Assembly (NCBI GenBank): GCA_015847255.1
Contig: JADLZK010009202.1
Span: 496,001 to 560,000, forward strand
Direction: 5' to 3'
Length of the DNA: 64,000 nucleotides
Source of the DNA: Hyparrhenia diplandra
Taxonomy: Eukaryota; Streptophyta; Magnoliopsida; Poales; Poaceae
Shown here: piece by piece, positions 1 to 11,512 of the stretch
Layout: the number at the start of each line of letters is the position of its first letter
How positions within the stretch are numbered: the first letter of the stretch is position 1
Notes under the pieces: model-generated
Told to the model about the DNA's origin: nothing
Seen by the model: only the letters and a program-made list of their open reading frames with translations
Databases searched by the model: none
Program-made: the position numbers and the translations under genes

Positions 1-566
1 TCAAGCTAGCCAATCGGCCAAGGAAACATTGGTGCTACAATCCACCCGTCCCAGTATTTATTAGGGGCAAACATGGAAAAGTATCCCCTAATTAATCACT
101 CCTTGGTTACCACAATCCTGTCCTGAGGGACTTCTATTTCAATATGGAGGGAGTACCCATTTTCCGGTGCCAGTGGGTCAAGCCAACGGCGGTTGGCGTG
201 GACGCAGGTAGGGTTAACCACCGTTCAGCTCGAAAGTACTGGAGATGATGAGTGGGTACTTCGCAAGTCGCGTGGCCTAGGTAGCCTACTACCCGGTGCC
301 CAAATCGCGGGGGTAAAAGCAACTACATGCAGTCATGGGAGGGAAGCAAAGGATCGTGGGAGCCGATGGAGTGCGAGTCTGAAGAGTACAACAACTACGC
401 AGAGTTTACGCTCTTTACCGATCATCCTACCAAGATCAAGGAAGTCGAGACACGCGTGTGGGGGGAATGTCATCAAGACCAAGACAAAGCCCCGGTGGTG
501 CCGCCGCGGACGGTCGAAGAAGAGGCGATGGCAGCCCGGCAAAAAAATAAGTCGATCCTTTTGTAA
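1..566 (+). pseudogene. TNP2 transposase, C-terminal end (DUF4216), frameshifted
   Basis: Three overlapping frames together give the C-terminal DUF4216 part of a CACTA TNP2 transposase. The pattern VPIFRCQWVKPTAVGVD appears around 151-212, followed in another frame by GLTTVQLESTGDDEWVL (about 210-270), and then in a third frame by SEEYNNYAEFTLFTDHP (about 377-430). DUF4216 proteins show the same order: a V-x-V-F-[RK]-C-x-W-V core, a valine/leucine strand, then an acidic 'EEEYN' tail. At least two frame changes separate the pieces. The reading frame ends with a TAA at 564-566 after a basic stretch. The N-terminal transposase domain lies off the left edge. The protein would cut and paste the CACTA element; this copy is broken. 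Confidence 0.8.
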
Positions 567-837
567 TAGAACCAAATATGTAATGGAACCAAATATGTAT
601 GTCCACGACATTTATGTAATGGAACTAAAAATGTATTGGAGATCGCCGCACTTGCTTGAAACGTCCCGACTTGTCAATTAAAGACTGTATTTTTAAATCA
701 AGCGAGAACTATCCAAAATTCAAGTTTTACATTTTCATGGGTACACATACACATAGGGAGGCCACACAAAAATTTTCAGAATTTTTGTATGAACATTTGA
801 ATTGTTATGAATTTTACAAATTCAATTTGGGAATCCA

Positions 838-877
838 TTTTGCGTGGCGGGCATTTTACAATGCCCGCCACGCAAAA
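838..877. repeat. 18-bp perfect inverted repeat with 4-bp loop inside CACTA-1
   Basis: TTTTGCGTGGCGGGCATT at 838-855 is mirrored exactly at 860-877, with loop TTAC. The core GGCGGGCATT is the same motif that forms the right subterminal repeats of this element (4810-5050). It lies between the TNP2 tail and the second gene. It could be an internal transposase-binding site or a transcript hairpin; both are inferences. Confidence 0.8.
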
Positions 878-2160
878 TAGACGCCTACATAAACGTCCCC
901 ACCCCTCCCGGCAGCGGCTAAGTTCTTCGTCCGCCCTCATTTCGTCCCAGAATTTTTCTGCGAAGAAATTTTTCGTTCCCGCCGCCGCCTCGGGTCCCCC
1001 GCCCCCTCTCCCCGTCCGCGCCCTCTCCCCGTCCGGCGCCGCCCCTCCACCGGGCGCCTCCTCCTCCGCGCCCGGGCGCCTCTTCCTCCGAGATCCGGGG
1101 GGCGCCTCCTCCTCTGCCGCCGTCGGCGCCTCCTCCTCGAGATCCGCCGGGCACCTCCTCCTCCGCCGCCCGGCGGGCTAGGAAACCCTAGCCGGCGGGG
1201 TCTCCGAGATCCGCCGCCCGCCGGGGAGGTCTTCCTCTCCGTCCTTCCCCGTCCCCCGGCCGGAGCTTTTCCTCTCCGTCCTTCCCGTCCGTCCGTGCCG
1301 TCTGTGAGGTTTTCCGGCCTCGATGCATCGTGATGCTACTTGTGATGCCATTTTTTTTTTGTTGCTGCCATGAATCAATTTTTTTGATGCCAATGATGCT
1401 CTTTGTGATGCCAAATTTTGATAGCTGCTTTTTGTGATTCAATTTTTTTTGCTGCCAATGATGCAAGCGTGATGCGAAATTTGGATAGAACCCGAGCATA
1501 TGCCACCGCCTGTGATGTTGACTCCGACCAAATTGGGATGAACTTGTTCTTGTGTTTGTTTAGTTCAAAACTTAGTTGAAAAATGGACTATTCCTTCCCT
1601 CTTTATGCGGTTGTTTTACTTCAAATTTGCGAGCCTTATGGACCAACTTGGTACTTGTCTTGGTGTTTAGATTAAAATTTTGTTGAAAAATGGACTGTCT
1701 TGGTACTATCTTGTTGTTTAATTCAAATTTAGCATTTGACATGAATTTGGGAGCCTTTTTTCGAAATCCTATGTCGTATACGATGGTCATATACATGTTG
1801 TTGTTTGTTATGATTTGGGAGCCTTTTGTCAAATTTGACATGAATATAGTGCCTTTACGCCCCTCTAATACACTTGTCTCCCATGTCCTAGCTAATTTGT
1901 GGTCCTAGCTAACACACAATTATGACCATTTGACATTAACTTATATGATGATCGAACTATTTGTATAAATAGTCCCGAGGCAATGGCATTATGCGATGAT
2001 GTGAATCTTTTCAAAGCCGAGGCGTGGCGATGATGAAATGTCCCCACACTTGTGGCGCCTAAGCGAGGGCGGCTTGTATAACATATACAAGCAACCGGTT
2101 CAGTGATGTAGCCGAGGAAGAACCCAATCGGCGATCTCGTCGAACTGCGATGGGCAAACT
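878..2160 (+). other. GC-rich leader then T-rich stretch, no supported gene (CACTA-1)
   Basis: About 890-1320 is very C/G-rich, with repeated GCC/TCC triplets that would encode proline/serine-rich low-complexity peptide. It has the look of a 5' leader or first exon of the downstream gene. From about 1330 to 1900 the sequence is T-rich with loosely repeated 'GATGCCAATGATGC'-type and 'GGAGCCTTTTGTC'-type words, consistent with an intron. No conserved domain is recognisable. Confidence 0.4.
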
Positions 2161-4565
2161 CTATATACCCGTTGGCGGGGAAGGGGAAGAAGAAGGAGGT
2201 GGGCACGCTGCCGTGGTGTCTAGACCACGAGTGCTAAGTTGTACAATAACGAGCCGGTCCCACCGGACTATGCCTTCGTTTATCGACATCCATAGAACCA
2301 GGCCTGGGTGATGAGGAGATCGATATCGGGTGAACAAGGAGAAACAAGTACTCAAGGACCTTCGGGAGGAGAGGGAGTACCTATGGAACAAGGATGACAT
2401 TGTCTGTGGAAACCAACGACACCACCTCCGACCCGGTAGCGGCCGCGGGACCTCCTCCTTCTCCCGGGTGGCGGTGGCGATGACGATGGTGATAACGGCG
2501 GCGATGGTGGCGAGGTGGTGGAAGTCCTCGTTCGAACCCACCTCGGGAACAAGCTGGAAGAAGAAGACGGTGACAAGACACCACCTCACGGCTCGGGCAA
2601 GAGGACACCTTCTCCTAAGAAGGTTGCTCACCGTCCTCCCACGCCATTCAAGCGCCCAATGGTCGAGGAGGTTTGAGAAAATGTGATGGGTATAGGAATA
2701 AAAAGTATGGCTAATTAACTTGTACTAGGCATTAATTGGTGGCTAATTTAGTTCAATTCCACATGCATAGGATTCTCAACACCGCCTCGGAAAGCGGTCG
2801 GAAGGAGGATGAGGTCGAATGTTCCCCCAAGCGTCGAGGAAGAAGAAGCCATCAAAAGAAGATGAGGAAGTTCTTGCCCCGACCAACAAATACTTAGATG
2901 ATGAGGCCGGGGAAGGAGCTAGCGGACAAGGAAAAGGACCTCCGATTGGCTAAGTTGAACCCGGGGCCGTGAAGACCGGCAAAGTACTAGGGTAACGTAT
3001 ATGCGTGATAATCTCAACCAAACTTAGCGGACATATTGCGTATGTGTACGTAGCTAGAAGATCCTAACGTACATCTCCTTACGTATAGGAATTATATACC
3101 CCATCGGCGGGGACAATGGGTCAGCCCGACTGCCTGCATCGGGTTTGAGCTTGGCAAGTTCATGGTGCCCAAGGGCCGGCTAATCGAGGAAGAGGAGTGG
3201 GACACTTTCGCAGTTCCACCGATTATATCGGCATGCGGTTGATCGGGGGTGAGGGAGTTCCATTTCGGGGTTCCTAAAGAGCTCTTTAACTTGGACTTCG
3301 ATATTTCACGCCAATAGGCTTCGGCCGAAATGTGGCGGTTGCTACGGGCGCCAGGACCTCGACCAATCCGTTGTCACCCTCTATGCCGCGTGAGTTTGTT
3401 TACCGATCATTCTGGCTCGTACCGCGACTAATTCTAGCTCTCCGATTCTATATATAATGGCGTGACCACATGTGCTTGCGGGATGCAAGCATTGATAGCC
3501 CAAGAATTGGATCGGCCGGTTGTGTTTCTATGTCCAGCGTATATAGGCGTGGCGGAATTTTTACGGATCTTGGATGGAGACCCGGAGGAACGAAAAGCTC
3601 GGGCGTTGGGCAAGGCCGAACAATATAAACACTTTAAAACATTATGCGATGCAAGAGTTAGAGATGGCGGACTACATCTGTAAGTGCATGAAGAAGATCA
3701 AAAGCAGGACGCCCGGTTGTCTCATTTGCGCCCAACATATCAAGTAAGTCAAAAGCAATACTTTTTATTTTTTGAACACTTGGAATCTATTTCTAATAAA
3801 AAAATGGTGTAGCATGGCGGTATACAAACAACAAGCACACTTGTGGCCCTTTGGATTACTTGGCTAATCTTCCCTCGGGATGGAGCGGCCCTTAAATTTG
3901 GACTCGTTGCATGATACGCCAAAAGGCCTCTACAAACATTTTGAAGAGGCCCCCGGTACCGTAAGTCACCACACTTGTATACTATTTCATACTATAAACT
4001 TACGTAAGTCATGACCTTTGTGGGTTTTCGCATGGGGCTTACAAGGATTACTTGAAAGACCCCCGAGTCATACGATCGGAGGATGAGCATACATAAAAAA
4101 AAAACATAAGGGACGAAATGAAGATCAGGTGAGACTACGAGGTATATGCAAGCATTACTCTCGTTTGCTCGTCCATATTGAATGGTCTCATAATATTCTA
4201 ACCATTTTTTTTCGGTACATATATATCGATGCGTGCGGTCGCGGTAATGACTTTTCGGCAGCAACCCGTGTGGTTTCTATGCCCGCACGCGTTCATATCC
4301 CGCATGATGTGTACCGTACTACGTGGCGCTGAAGTAGCGAAGAAAACCACGCAAGGTTTTTGGAACCAAAACTTGGGCGACCTTAAGTTCAAGAAAATGG
4401 TTGGCGCCATCCGTAGGGCCGTCGTTGAGGGCGTTGTGCTACCTACCCGCAAATTCTTTCGACCCTAACGGCGACCTCGCTACAAACGGCGACTTATGGG
4501 AACTACGCGACCGGAGAAATAAGCTAGACATGAAGGACTATTTGTGGGATGACATTGATTTGTAA
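2161..4565 (+). pseudogene. Ulp1-like cysteine protease gene of CACTA-1, decayed
   Basis: Scattered frames match the second protein of grass CACTA elements, which ends in a Ulp1 (SUMO-protease-like, C48) domain. A charged N-terminal region lies at about 2330-2420. ELGKFMVPKGRLIEEEEWD (about 3150-3210) and LDQSVVTLYAA (3356-3390) correspond to the region before the protease. 'DGDPEERKARALGKAEQYKH' (about 3570-3630) follows a degraded FxDP-like stretch. 'LDSLHDTPKGLYKHF' (about 3897-3940) is the strand that holds the catalytic aspartate in Ulp1 proteins. The last frame (4380-4565) gives the C-terminal helix region and ends DYLWDDIDL-stop. The HW motif and catalytic Cys are not in one frame, and many stops and frameshifts intervene. 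Introns probably explain some of the gaps. The assignment rests on motif order, not on an alignment. Confidence 0.6.
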
Positions 4566-4809
4566 CCTAAACTCTTGATTGATCAATCGATCGTTCGATC
4601 GAGTTTTGTAAATTGTGATGTGGGTGTGATCACTTTTTAAACTCTAAGTGCTTAATTGAATCTTCATGTTAGTTGAATGTTGACTTGTCATGCATGTTCA
4701 AGATTTATGTCAATATTCTCTTATTTTATTATTTAATATGTGGTTTAAATCATAATATATAATTTTAAAATATTTTTGAATTATTTTTTATTAATCCTGA
4801 ATTAATTAA

Positions 4810-5067
4810 CCGTGGTGGGCTTTTAACAAAACCCGCCATGGTTAATAAATTAACCATGGCGGGCACGTAATGATGCCCGCCATGGTTAATTTATTAACCA
4901 TGGCGGTCTTTGTTAAAAGCCCCATGTTATTTATTAACCATGGCGGGCATGGAGTCCGCCCGCGGTTAATCGAACGATTAACCGTGACCCTAGCTTCCGT
5001 GGCGGACACAATGCCCGCCACGGAAAACCCAAAATGCCCGCCACGGTTAATCATTTCTGTAGTAGTG
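4810..5067. repeat. Right subterminal repeats and terminus of CACTA-1
   Basis: Alternating forward and reverse copies of a unit around ACCATGGCGGGCAT occur about ten times, with the variants CCATGGTTAAT and CCGCGGTTAAT between them. Runs of subterminal repeats in both orientations are the standard transposase-binding regions of CACTA elements. The element terminus TAGTG is at 5063-5067. Confidence 0.85.
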
Positions 5068-5557
5068 ATCTACCATTATTACAATATAATATAAAAGATA
5101 ATTCAAAATATATAACCATTATGTTTGTAGTGAAATTAAACGCTTGTGCTGATATTTTTTATATGGACTTGCTATATTTGAAATATGATTTCTATTCAGG
5201 CGACATCTAGGAACCATTAGATTTACAACCAACAATCGGATTATGTCAACCTCAGAGACATGATCAATAATCACCACACCGGGTACTCAAAATACTTCAG
5301 TTCGTACAGGCAAGAAATAGGCCAATTCGGCAGCTTTTGTACGCCAATTCTTTTCAAAGGGAACTTATTATGCAATGAACATAATTGACCTTGTTGCAAA
5401 ATCAATGCCCATTTTCTTTACTTATTCAGTTAAACCAAAGGGAGGTGAGATTAGGTGCCCTTTTCTTCATTTTGCATTTCTTATTAATTTTGTATGCCTA
5501 CCAATTCTTAATCCAAAGTTCGACACATTTGTTAAATGAGAAAGAGACTCCCCAGGG
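5068..5557. other. AT-rich spacer, nothing recognised
   Basis: This flank of CACTA-1 holds no credible reading frame, repeat or RNA gene that I can recognise. Confidence 0.5.
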
Positions 5558-5825
5558 CTAATTTATAACAAAGCTTTTCTCTTGTTGATTCCTATTTCGT
5601 GTGGTGTAGTGCTTTTCTCTGGCTCCCCAATTGATTGACCGGCAATAATACCTACAGCTTCCCCAATTCGACCAGGGGCACCTTGTTGAATCAAAATAAA
5701 GAATATCCATCTTTGATAATTTTGTTGGCATCCAACTATTCTCAAATTGGTTTATTCTAGAGTTCGATATATCCGAACTACGATCTTTGGCTCTAGAACT
5801 AAACCATTTCCTTGCATGCAAGCCT
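5558..5825 (-). pseudogene. rpoC2: Possible plastid-derived fragment with an rpoC2 motif
   Basis: On the minus strand one frame reads IGEAVGIIAGQSIGEP at about 5612-5670. That is the highly conserved block of plastid RNA polymerase beta'' (rpoC2), where it normally continues GTQLTLRTFHTGG. Here the match stops after GEP and the following residues are unrelated. The residues upstream, including KWFSSRAKDRSSD in another frame, are not rpoC2 that I can recognise. A short nuclear insertion of plastid DNA, possibly a joined or rearranged one, is the simplest reading. It cannot be a functional gene. Confidence 0.5.
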
Positions 5826-6348
5826 GAATTCAGGGGACAGAGGCATAGGAAATGTGTTTTTTATTTATAAGGTATTCGTCTATCATTGTGAAAGATAATG
5901 CAACAAAACCCCCAACATTTGTATTCAAATTACCCATAATTGCATTATCAAAGAAAACATAAGGTAATAAATTTTGATTTGTATTTAAGATATCCACCTT
6001 TGCCCATAAATAAAAAAAAATATTCTCCAAAATATATACATATATATGATAATTACACACAATATTTATTTCTAAATTACACATATCTACCACTGTTAAG
6101 TTAAAAGTAAGCAAAAATATTATGTCCCACCGTGTTGACAATCTACACTTAGGACAAAGTTTTGTTACGATAGGTTGTCATACATGAAAAAATGTTCCAT
6201 TAACAAACCACATAACAATGGCACTGACAGTATACTCCATGATAATAAATTCTAGAAGTCATTTAGACTAAATCTTTTTTTTTTTCCATGCCAATATTGG
6301 CAATGTTATTTTTGAACTCTCTATTATATAAAACAAAATTACTATATA

Positions 6349-6593
6349 CTCCCTCCCAGAAAGAAAGATGTTATGGGATGCGTGCAACTTAGACTTTCTC
6401 AACTTTAAATAAGTTTGTTGAAAATGTCTACAACATTTATATCTTTAAATAAGTTTATTATGAAAGTATATTCAATGATTTGCCTAATGATTTTAGGTAT
6501 GGATTATAAATAATATATTTTCTAAATATGAATTGTGAAATTGTAAAAGAAGTTGAATTATCGAGAGGCGACGTATTCTATTTTGGGACAAAG
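6349..6593. mobile_element. Degenerate Stowaway-like MITE
   Basis: The element starts CTCCCTCCCAGAAAG after a TA at 6347-6348 and ends TATTTTGGGACAAAG before a TA at 6594-6595. These are eroded versions of the CTCCCTCCGTCCCAAAA terminal repeat of grass Stowaway (Tc1/Mariner-type) MITEs. The interior is AT-rich and non-coding. Confidence 0.5.
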
Positions 6594-8124
6594 TACCAAA
6601 GTTTCAATTTAACATGTGGATAAAAAATTGCAACAACTACATTAAAAGTGAAGAATTATACAATAAATTGATGATGTCATAGAATGGGATGCAACAAAAG
6701 CTTAAATAATTTAAGATTGAGGTATTTTATGATAGGAAATAATATAAATCCTAAAAATTTTAGCAAGAGGTAATATTCGTATAAATCCCATAATTTATCA
6801 CAAAGTCAAAAACATCTAGTCATCAATTTTGTAGATTATAATCATCGTCGATAATAATAGTCATTGGAAATTGTGTAAATCAATATAAGGCAACACATTA
6901 ATCTATATTTAAATTATCCTGCTATGCCATTAAGGCACTTTATATAAAGTAAAAGTAAATTTGCATCTAATTACCCACGTGCTATTATGATAGAAAATAT
7001 ATATCAGTTACCATTGAATTTGAATCTAAAATATCACCTATTAAAAAACTTAGAATATCTCCTCATATCTACAACTAAATTATCAACATTTTCTATTACA
7101 AAAATATTAAAATAACCACAAATCATGCATATGTTTCTATATTATCCACTTCTATTAATTTTAATATATTCAAATTTAATGGTCATCATGCATATGAATT
7201 ACACATGCAAGTGATGAACATATATGTTACGTGTTTTTTGTAATCATGAAAATATTTCATTAATAACTCATATACTAATAATAAAAATTAGTTAAAATCA
7301 CTAATAACCACTACATATAATCTATATAGTTATTACTTTAAATATATTTATACAATTTAACTAAAAGTTTTGGCTTGTCTACATTGATAGTATAGGCGTT
7401 ATTGCACATGTAATTCTTCAAAAGAAAATTCAAACGTCTCAAGGAGTGTGAAGGTTAGTATGGAGCACGTGTGGCTATATCCGCATGGCCATTGAGATTT
7501 CTTTAGAGTAAATAGTCATTATAAGGCTTAAATATTAATATATTCTCAAGGTTAGCAGTGGTACCCTTCCAAGATCTGATTTTAAAGGTTTACCACTAAT
7601 ATTAAACAATGTGGTGTTTTAAATGACAATTTGTTGCCAATATAGTATTTAATTAAGAGTGTTGTCTATGACTTAAGGTCCTTATTTTTTACAAAGTAAA
7701 ATGGAGTATTAATCAAATATACACTAAGAACGAGAGTTTTAATTTAACTTAAGGATTTGAAAATATGTATCAATCAATAAGACTAATATTTCAAAATTAT
7801 AATTTAGATTCACGGGATCTTAAGATATGGTCTGCAAAAAGAGCCACCAAAGATTAAGAAAAGGTTTAAACTAAATACATATTGAAGATACATAAAGGTG
7901 TTATATAAATTGGAATGGAAAAATACATATAGGTCAGTATTTTGTATGTTTATCATGTCTATTGTGTTAGAAAAGAACAAAGAGAAAAATATACAATTTA
8001 TAATATAAGTAATCTTTGTATAGCTATTAACAAATAATAAATAATAAATAATGTTTATGTCTCCTAAAAATTCTAATCTGTGCCGGAGTATGGTTTGATC
8101 GACTAGTTATTCTAATTTACTCAT
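6594..8124. other. AT-rich spacer without recognisable gene
   Basis: About 1.5 kb of AT-rich DNA with stops in all frames. I searched it for the missing coiled-coil exon of NLR copy A (a homologue of 31534-32541) and saw no trace. Confidence 0.6.
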
Positions 8125-8751
8125 GCTAGCGTATGCTAGAAAAGGAAATGTTCTAGACATCTAGTACAGACTTACAAGACAACAATGGAAAAAAAGGCAA
8201 TTACCTACTGACTGCATTGTCTGACACTGCAATTGATGGCATGCCTTTAGATTCAGTGATCTAAATTTATCCTAGATAAATATAGTAGATGTCAAAATTG
8301 CCCCAAATAGATAATATATTGGATGGAGGTAGATTGTTTAACAAATTGACCTACAAAACATATGTAATGTAACACAAGTCTTCTTTGCATAACTAAATCT
8401 CTGAAGCTCCTATATTTTACAAATAATTTTGATATGGAGTATTTGAATTCATATCTAGTTGAATCTATTTGCCTCTATCACATAGAGATTAGAGTAAGAT
8501 GGGTTGATCCAGCAAATGTACTTATTCCATTCCTTTAAATTTAAATCAATACATACCTAAATTGAGGAATCAAATATAAGTAATCAAAATTAGGATCCCA
8601 AACTAAGATTCGGGGTAGAGGGTATAGATTAAGGAAATTAATAAAAAAAAATATTGTATTATGTATTTTCATGAATTAAAACAAGACTAAACGTTGTTCT
8701 TAAAAATTTATGGCTAAAAGTTGTTCCTAAACATTTCTCTTTTTTTTTTAG
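8125..8751 (+). other. NLR copy A: 3' part of intron 1
   Basis: From about 8125 the sequence is homologous to the first intron of copy B (from about 32866). Shared stretches include GCGTATGCTAGAAAA and GCAATTGATGGCATGCCTT. The intron ends in a T-run and TTTAG, with AG at 8750-8751, directly before the coding sequence GGTTCCCAAAAT. The same acceptor is used at 33843-33844 in copy B. The donor side and the CC exon are not found. Confidence 0.7.
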
Positions 8752-9511
8752 GGTTCCCAAAATGAAGTGGATTCAGGGAAGCTAGTGTCTATCTCAGATG
8801 CGGCAACAACAAGTACAGGCAATCATATAGAAGATCATGGTGAGATCATATATGATCAATCTATGGATGCTACTGAGAAGAAGGTGGCTAGAAAGAGTTT
8901 TACTCGCGTTAAGACACGTGTGGGTGTTTTGGAGGAATCACAACTTATTGGGCGAAAGAAAGAAATATCTGAAATTATAGAATCAATTACAAATAAGGAT
9001 AATAGCCAGCAGGCTCTAGTGATCTCTGTGTGGGGAATGGGTGGCCTTGGAAAAACCACCCTAGTTCGTGGTGTTTATCAAAGCCCAATGCTGAGTGACA
9101 AGTTTGAGAAGTACGTTTTTGTCACGATTATGCGTCCTTTCAATCTTGAAGAGCTCCTTAGGAGCTTGGTCGAGCAACTACAAGACGGATCTACTAAGAA
9201 GGAAGAGTTATTAGAAAATAGAATTAGTAGTAAGAAATCTTTAGCATCAATGGATGTCGACAAGTTGACTGAGCAGTTGAGAAGGCTTTTAGAGAAGAAA
9301 AATTCTTTGATTGTGCTAGATGATTTTTTTGAAACCTCAGAATGGGACTTGATAAAATCAAAGTTATTACCTCTGTTGGAAAAGAAAAGTCGAATCATTG
9401 TGACTACTAGGGAAGAGAATATTGCCAACCATTGCTCAGGAAAACATGGAATTGTGCACAACCTTCATGTTCTTCAACCGAGATGATGCACTTTGCCTCT
9501 TGAGGGAAAAG
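8752..9511 (+). pseudogene. NLR copy A, NB-ARC exon (second exon), frameshifted near its end
   Basis: This exon encodes the front of an NB-ARC nucleotide-binding domain of a plant CC-NB-LRR immune receptor. In order it shows a linker GSQNEVDSGKLVSIS, LIGRKKEISEII, the P-loop VWGMGGLGKTTLV (about 9029-9067), RNBS-A-like FEKYVFVTIMRPF, kinase-2 SLIVLDDFFE (about 9305-9334) and RNBS-B SRIIVTTREENIANHC. Relative to copy B, one extra G near 9480 (CAACCGAGATGATG against CAGCCAGATGATG) shifts the frame and creates TGA at 9484-9486. The reading frame would otherwise run to the splice donor AAG|GTAATA at 9511/9512, phase 0. The exon is 89-90% like copy B by eye. No CC exon lies upstream in the window, so the gene is broken at both ends of this exon. 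Confidence 0.9.
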
Positions 9512-10281
9512 GTAATAAATATACTCCATTTTTCTTGTTTTGAAATAGCATTGATTTTGGAACCATCTATTTTTCACTATCAAGAGTTTGATTTGGGCCA
9601 TGAAACTTCAAACCTAGAAAGTTTTTGTACTTCAACTATCACAATTATTCACATTTGGCCATCTAGCTATTTTGAAGGTGGTTTCTCTTAGTGACGATAT
9701 GTGGTACCTGGCTCGAGATGTCATATTCATGTTCCCCCTTCTCTCTCTTCTCCACAGTCATCTTGCACCGTAGTCCCCCTCCCCTCTCTCAAACTGCTCT
9801 CTCCTATAATTCTCCATTGCATCCCCGGGTTTGACCCACATAGCATGCCCACTAGTGTGTCAGCTACATGTTCGGCCATGCGCTTGGACATGGAGCACAC
9901 CATCCCTATCACCACCATGGAGTTGCCACCAACTATAGAGACCACAATAGCCGGTGTGTACTCATTCTCCCCTGCACTACCCTCTACCACATGCCAGCTT
10001 AGTGCTGATGCTAGGTACACCACTATTGGGCATATGTGCTATTTGGTGTGGCCAAGCTCAAAAGAGGGGTTAGGGATGATGTCCTAGGTGTGTGTCAGCT
10101 CACAACATGTTTGGATTCAATGGAGAAACAACGAAGGTCATCGTCCATGGCAAATCCAAGTGGTAGCACACCACTGGGGGTGGGCTCAAACAGTGAGGGC
10201 AACATTACTCCGGCCATGCACTAGAGCTCCTGGTGTGGTCGACGGGTGAGACAGCGCTGGACAGAGTAGACTTCAGAGAGG

Positions 10282-10531
10282 CACTACTACAAAAGCTTAC
10301 TATGGGAATGGCTGGATTTTTGTGTAGGGGCGGCTCGTAACACGAGACACCCCTACAGTGGCCGCCAAGGCCTGCTGGAGACCAGCTGCCCCTAGAAACG
10401 GCACAGTAGGGGCGGCTGGAAAACCTCCCCTACAGTGCAAGCACTGTAGGAACGGAGAGTTAGGGGCGGTTACAAAAAACGCCTGTACAGGCCATCCTCA
10501 GCCGCCCCTGTAGTAAGCTATTGTAGTAGTG
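10282..10531. mobile_element. 250-bp CACTA-type MITE in the copy A intron
   Basis: The ends are CACTACTACAAAAGCTTACT and, reversed, CACTACTACAATAGCTTACT, a 20-bp terminal inverted repeat with one mismatch. It is flanked by a 3-bp direct repeat AGG (10279-10281 and 10532-10534), the target-site size of CACTA elements. Inside are several TAGGGGCGG/CCGCCCCTA words in both orientations, behaving like subterminal repeats. There is no coding capacity. It is absent from the homologous introns of copies B and C. Confidence 0.85.
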
Positions 10532-11512
10532 AGGTCACATGGTTGCATTCAATGCACTGCGTGCACTCATGAAGGAGTGTGGATGGCCATGGTGGCACAT
10601 GGCAAAGCCATGGCGGGACTAAGTCACATGCTTGGTGTGCACTTCGTGAGCTAACAGCATGATGCACGTGATTAGAGTGAGACATAGTTATAGAGAAGAA
10701 AAGGGAGCATGCAAGAGGGAGGTGGATGGTAGATGCATGCATCAATATGGATGGCTCAGCATATGTCTATGACAAAGATGGAACATTGTGGTACACTGAT
10801 GGGGACGGGCATTGATGTGCCACATGATATAGAGAAGAGGAAGTAGGGTGGGGGAGAGTAAGGTGGACAAGAGCATGGCACATTGCGTGATTGCTAGGCC
10901 ACAGAGGAAATTTGTTAGGTTTATTATCACATCGAAAGTTGATGGTAGGGGCATAACATATAAGGCAGGGGTAACCCTCAACTATAAGACTAAACTTTGG
11001 GGTTGAGTTAGGCCCGATGCCTTGATTTGTTAGGCTGCTATGACCCTGGACTTGAGGTGGCGTCGACTAATGTGCATAGTGAGCTAGGTTCTGACCCGCT
11101 ATGCACTCTAATAAGTGATACCCAAAGCCAAGATCAAAAAGGCTAAAAATCTCAAGAGTCACATGGTGACGGGGAGCCCATTAACGTCTCAGAGGTCACA
11201 CTGGCTATGCGAAACATGGGCCATTAGACTCAGAATTGTGTGATGTGAAGAGTTCGTTGGACCCAATATCTGATGTGGAAGAGATTGTTTGGTTTATTCT
11301 CACAAGGGATCGGAAATTGTTGGTGACAAACCACAACAAATACAAGGCGGGTGTAACCCTCGCCTATCAAACACCAGCTTAGATTAATAATAAGGAAGCA
11401 AATAATAGTAGTTTACGTGTGCGAGGAGCACTCCTTATCACAGCATAAGCTGCATTGGGTTAATAATACAAAAGTGTTTTACTCACTTCCTAATTGTACA
11501 ACCAATGGCGAG

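Larger units (their letters stand above)
1..5067 (+). mobile_element. CACTA (En/Spm) element 1, right-hand part
   Basis: The segment ends at 5067 with TTTCTGTAGTAGTG, the reverse complement of the classic grass CACTA terminus CACTACTACAGAAA. It is preceded by about 250 bp of subterminal repeats built on GGCGGGCAT/ATGCCCGCC. It contains the tail of a TNP2-type transposase (1-566) followed by a decayed Ulp1-like second gene, the usual two-gene layout of autonomous plant CACTA elements. The left terminus lies outside the window, so the total length and the 3-bp target duplication cannot be checked (the first bases after the end are ATC). Both genes carry frameshifts, so it is unlikely to be autonomous now. 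Confidence 0.85.

Noticed and set aside
5830..6141. 103-codon minus-strand frame in the spacer
   Set aside because: AT-rich, low-information sequence with no domain, next to the plastid-like fragment but not continuous with it.
9701..10087. Open frames in the NLR copy A intron (also 47354-47851 and 61773-62144)
   Set aside because: Homologous intron sequence in the three copies keeps different, inconsistent frames, so they are not conserved coding sequence.
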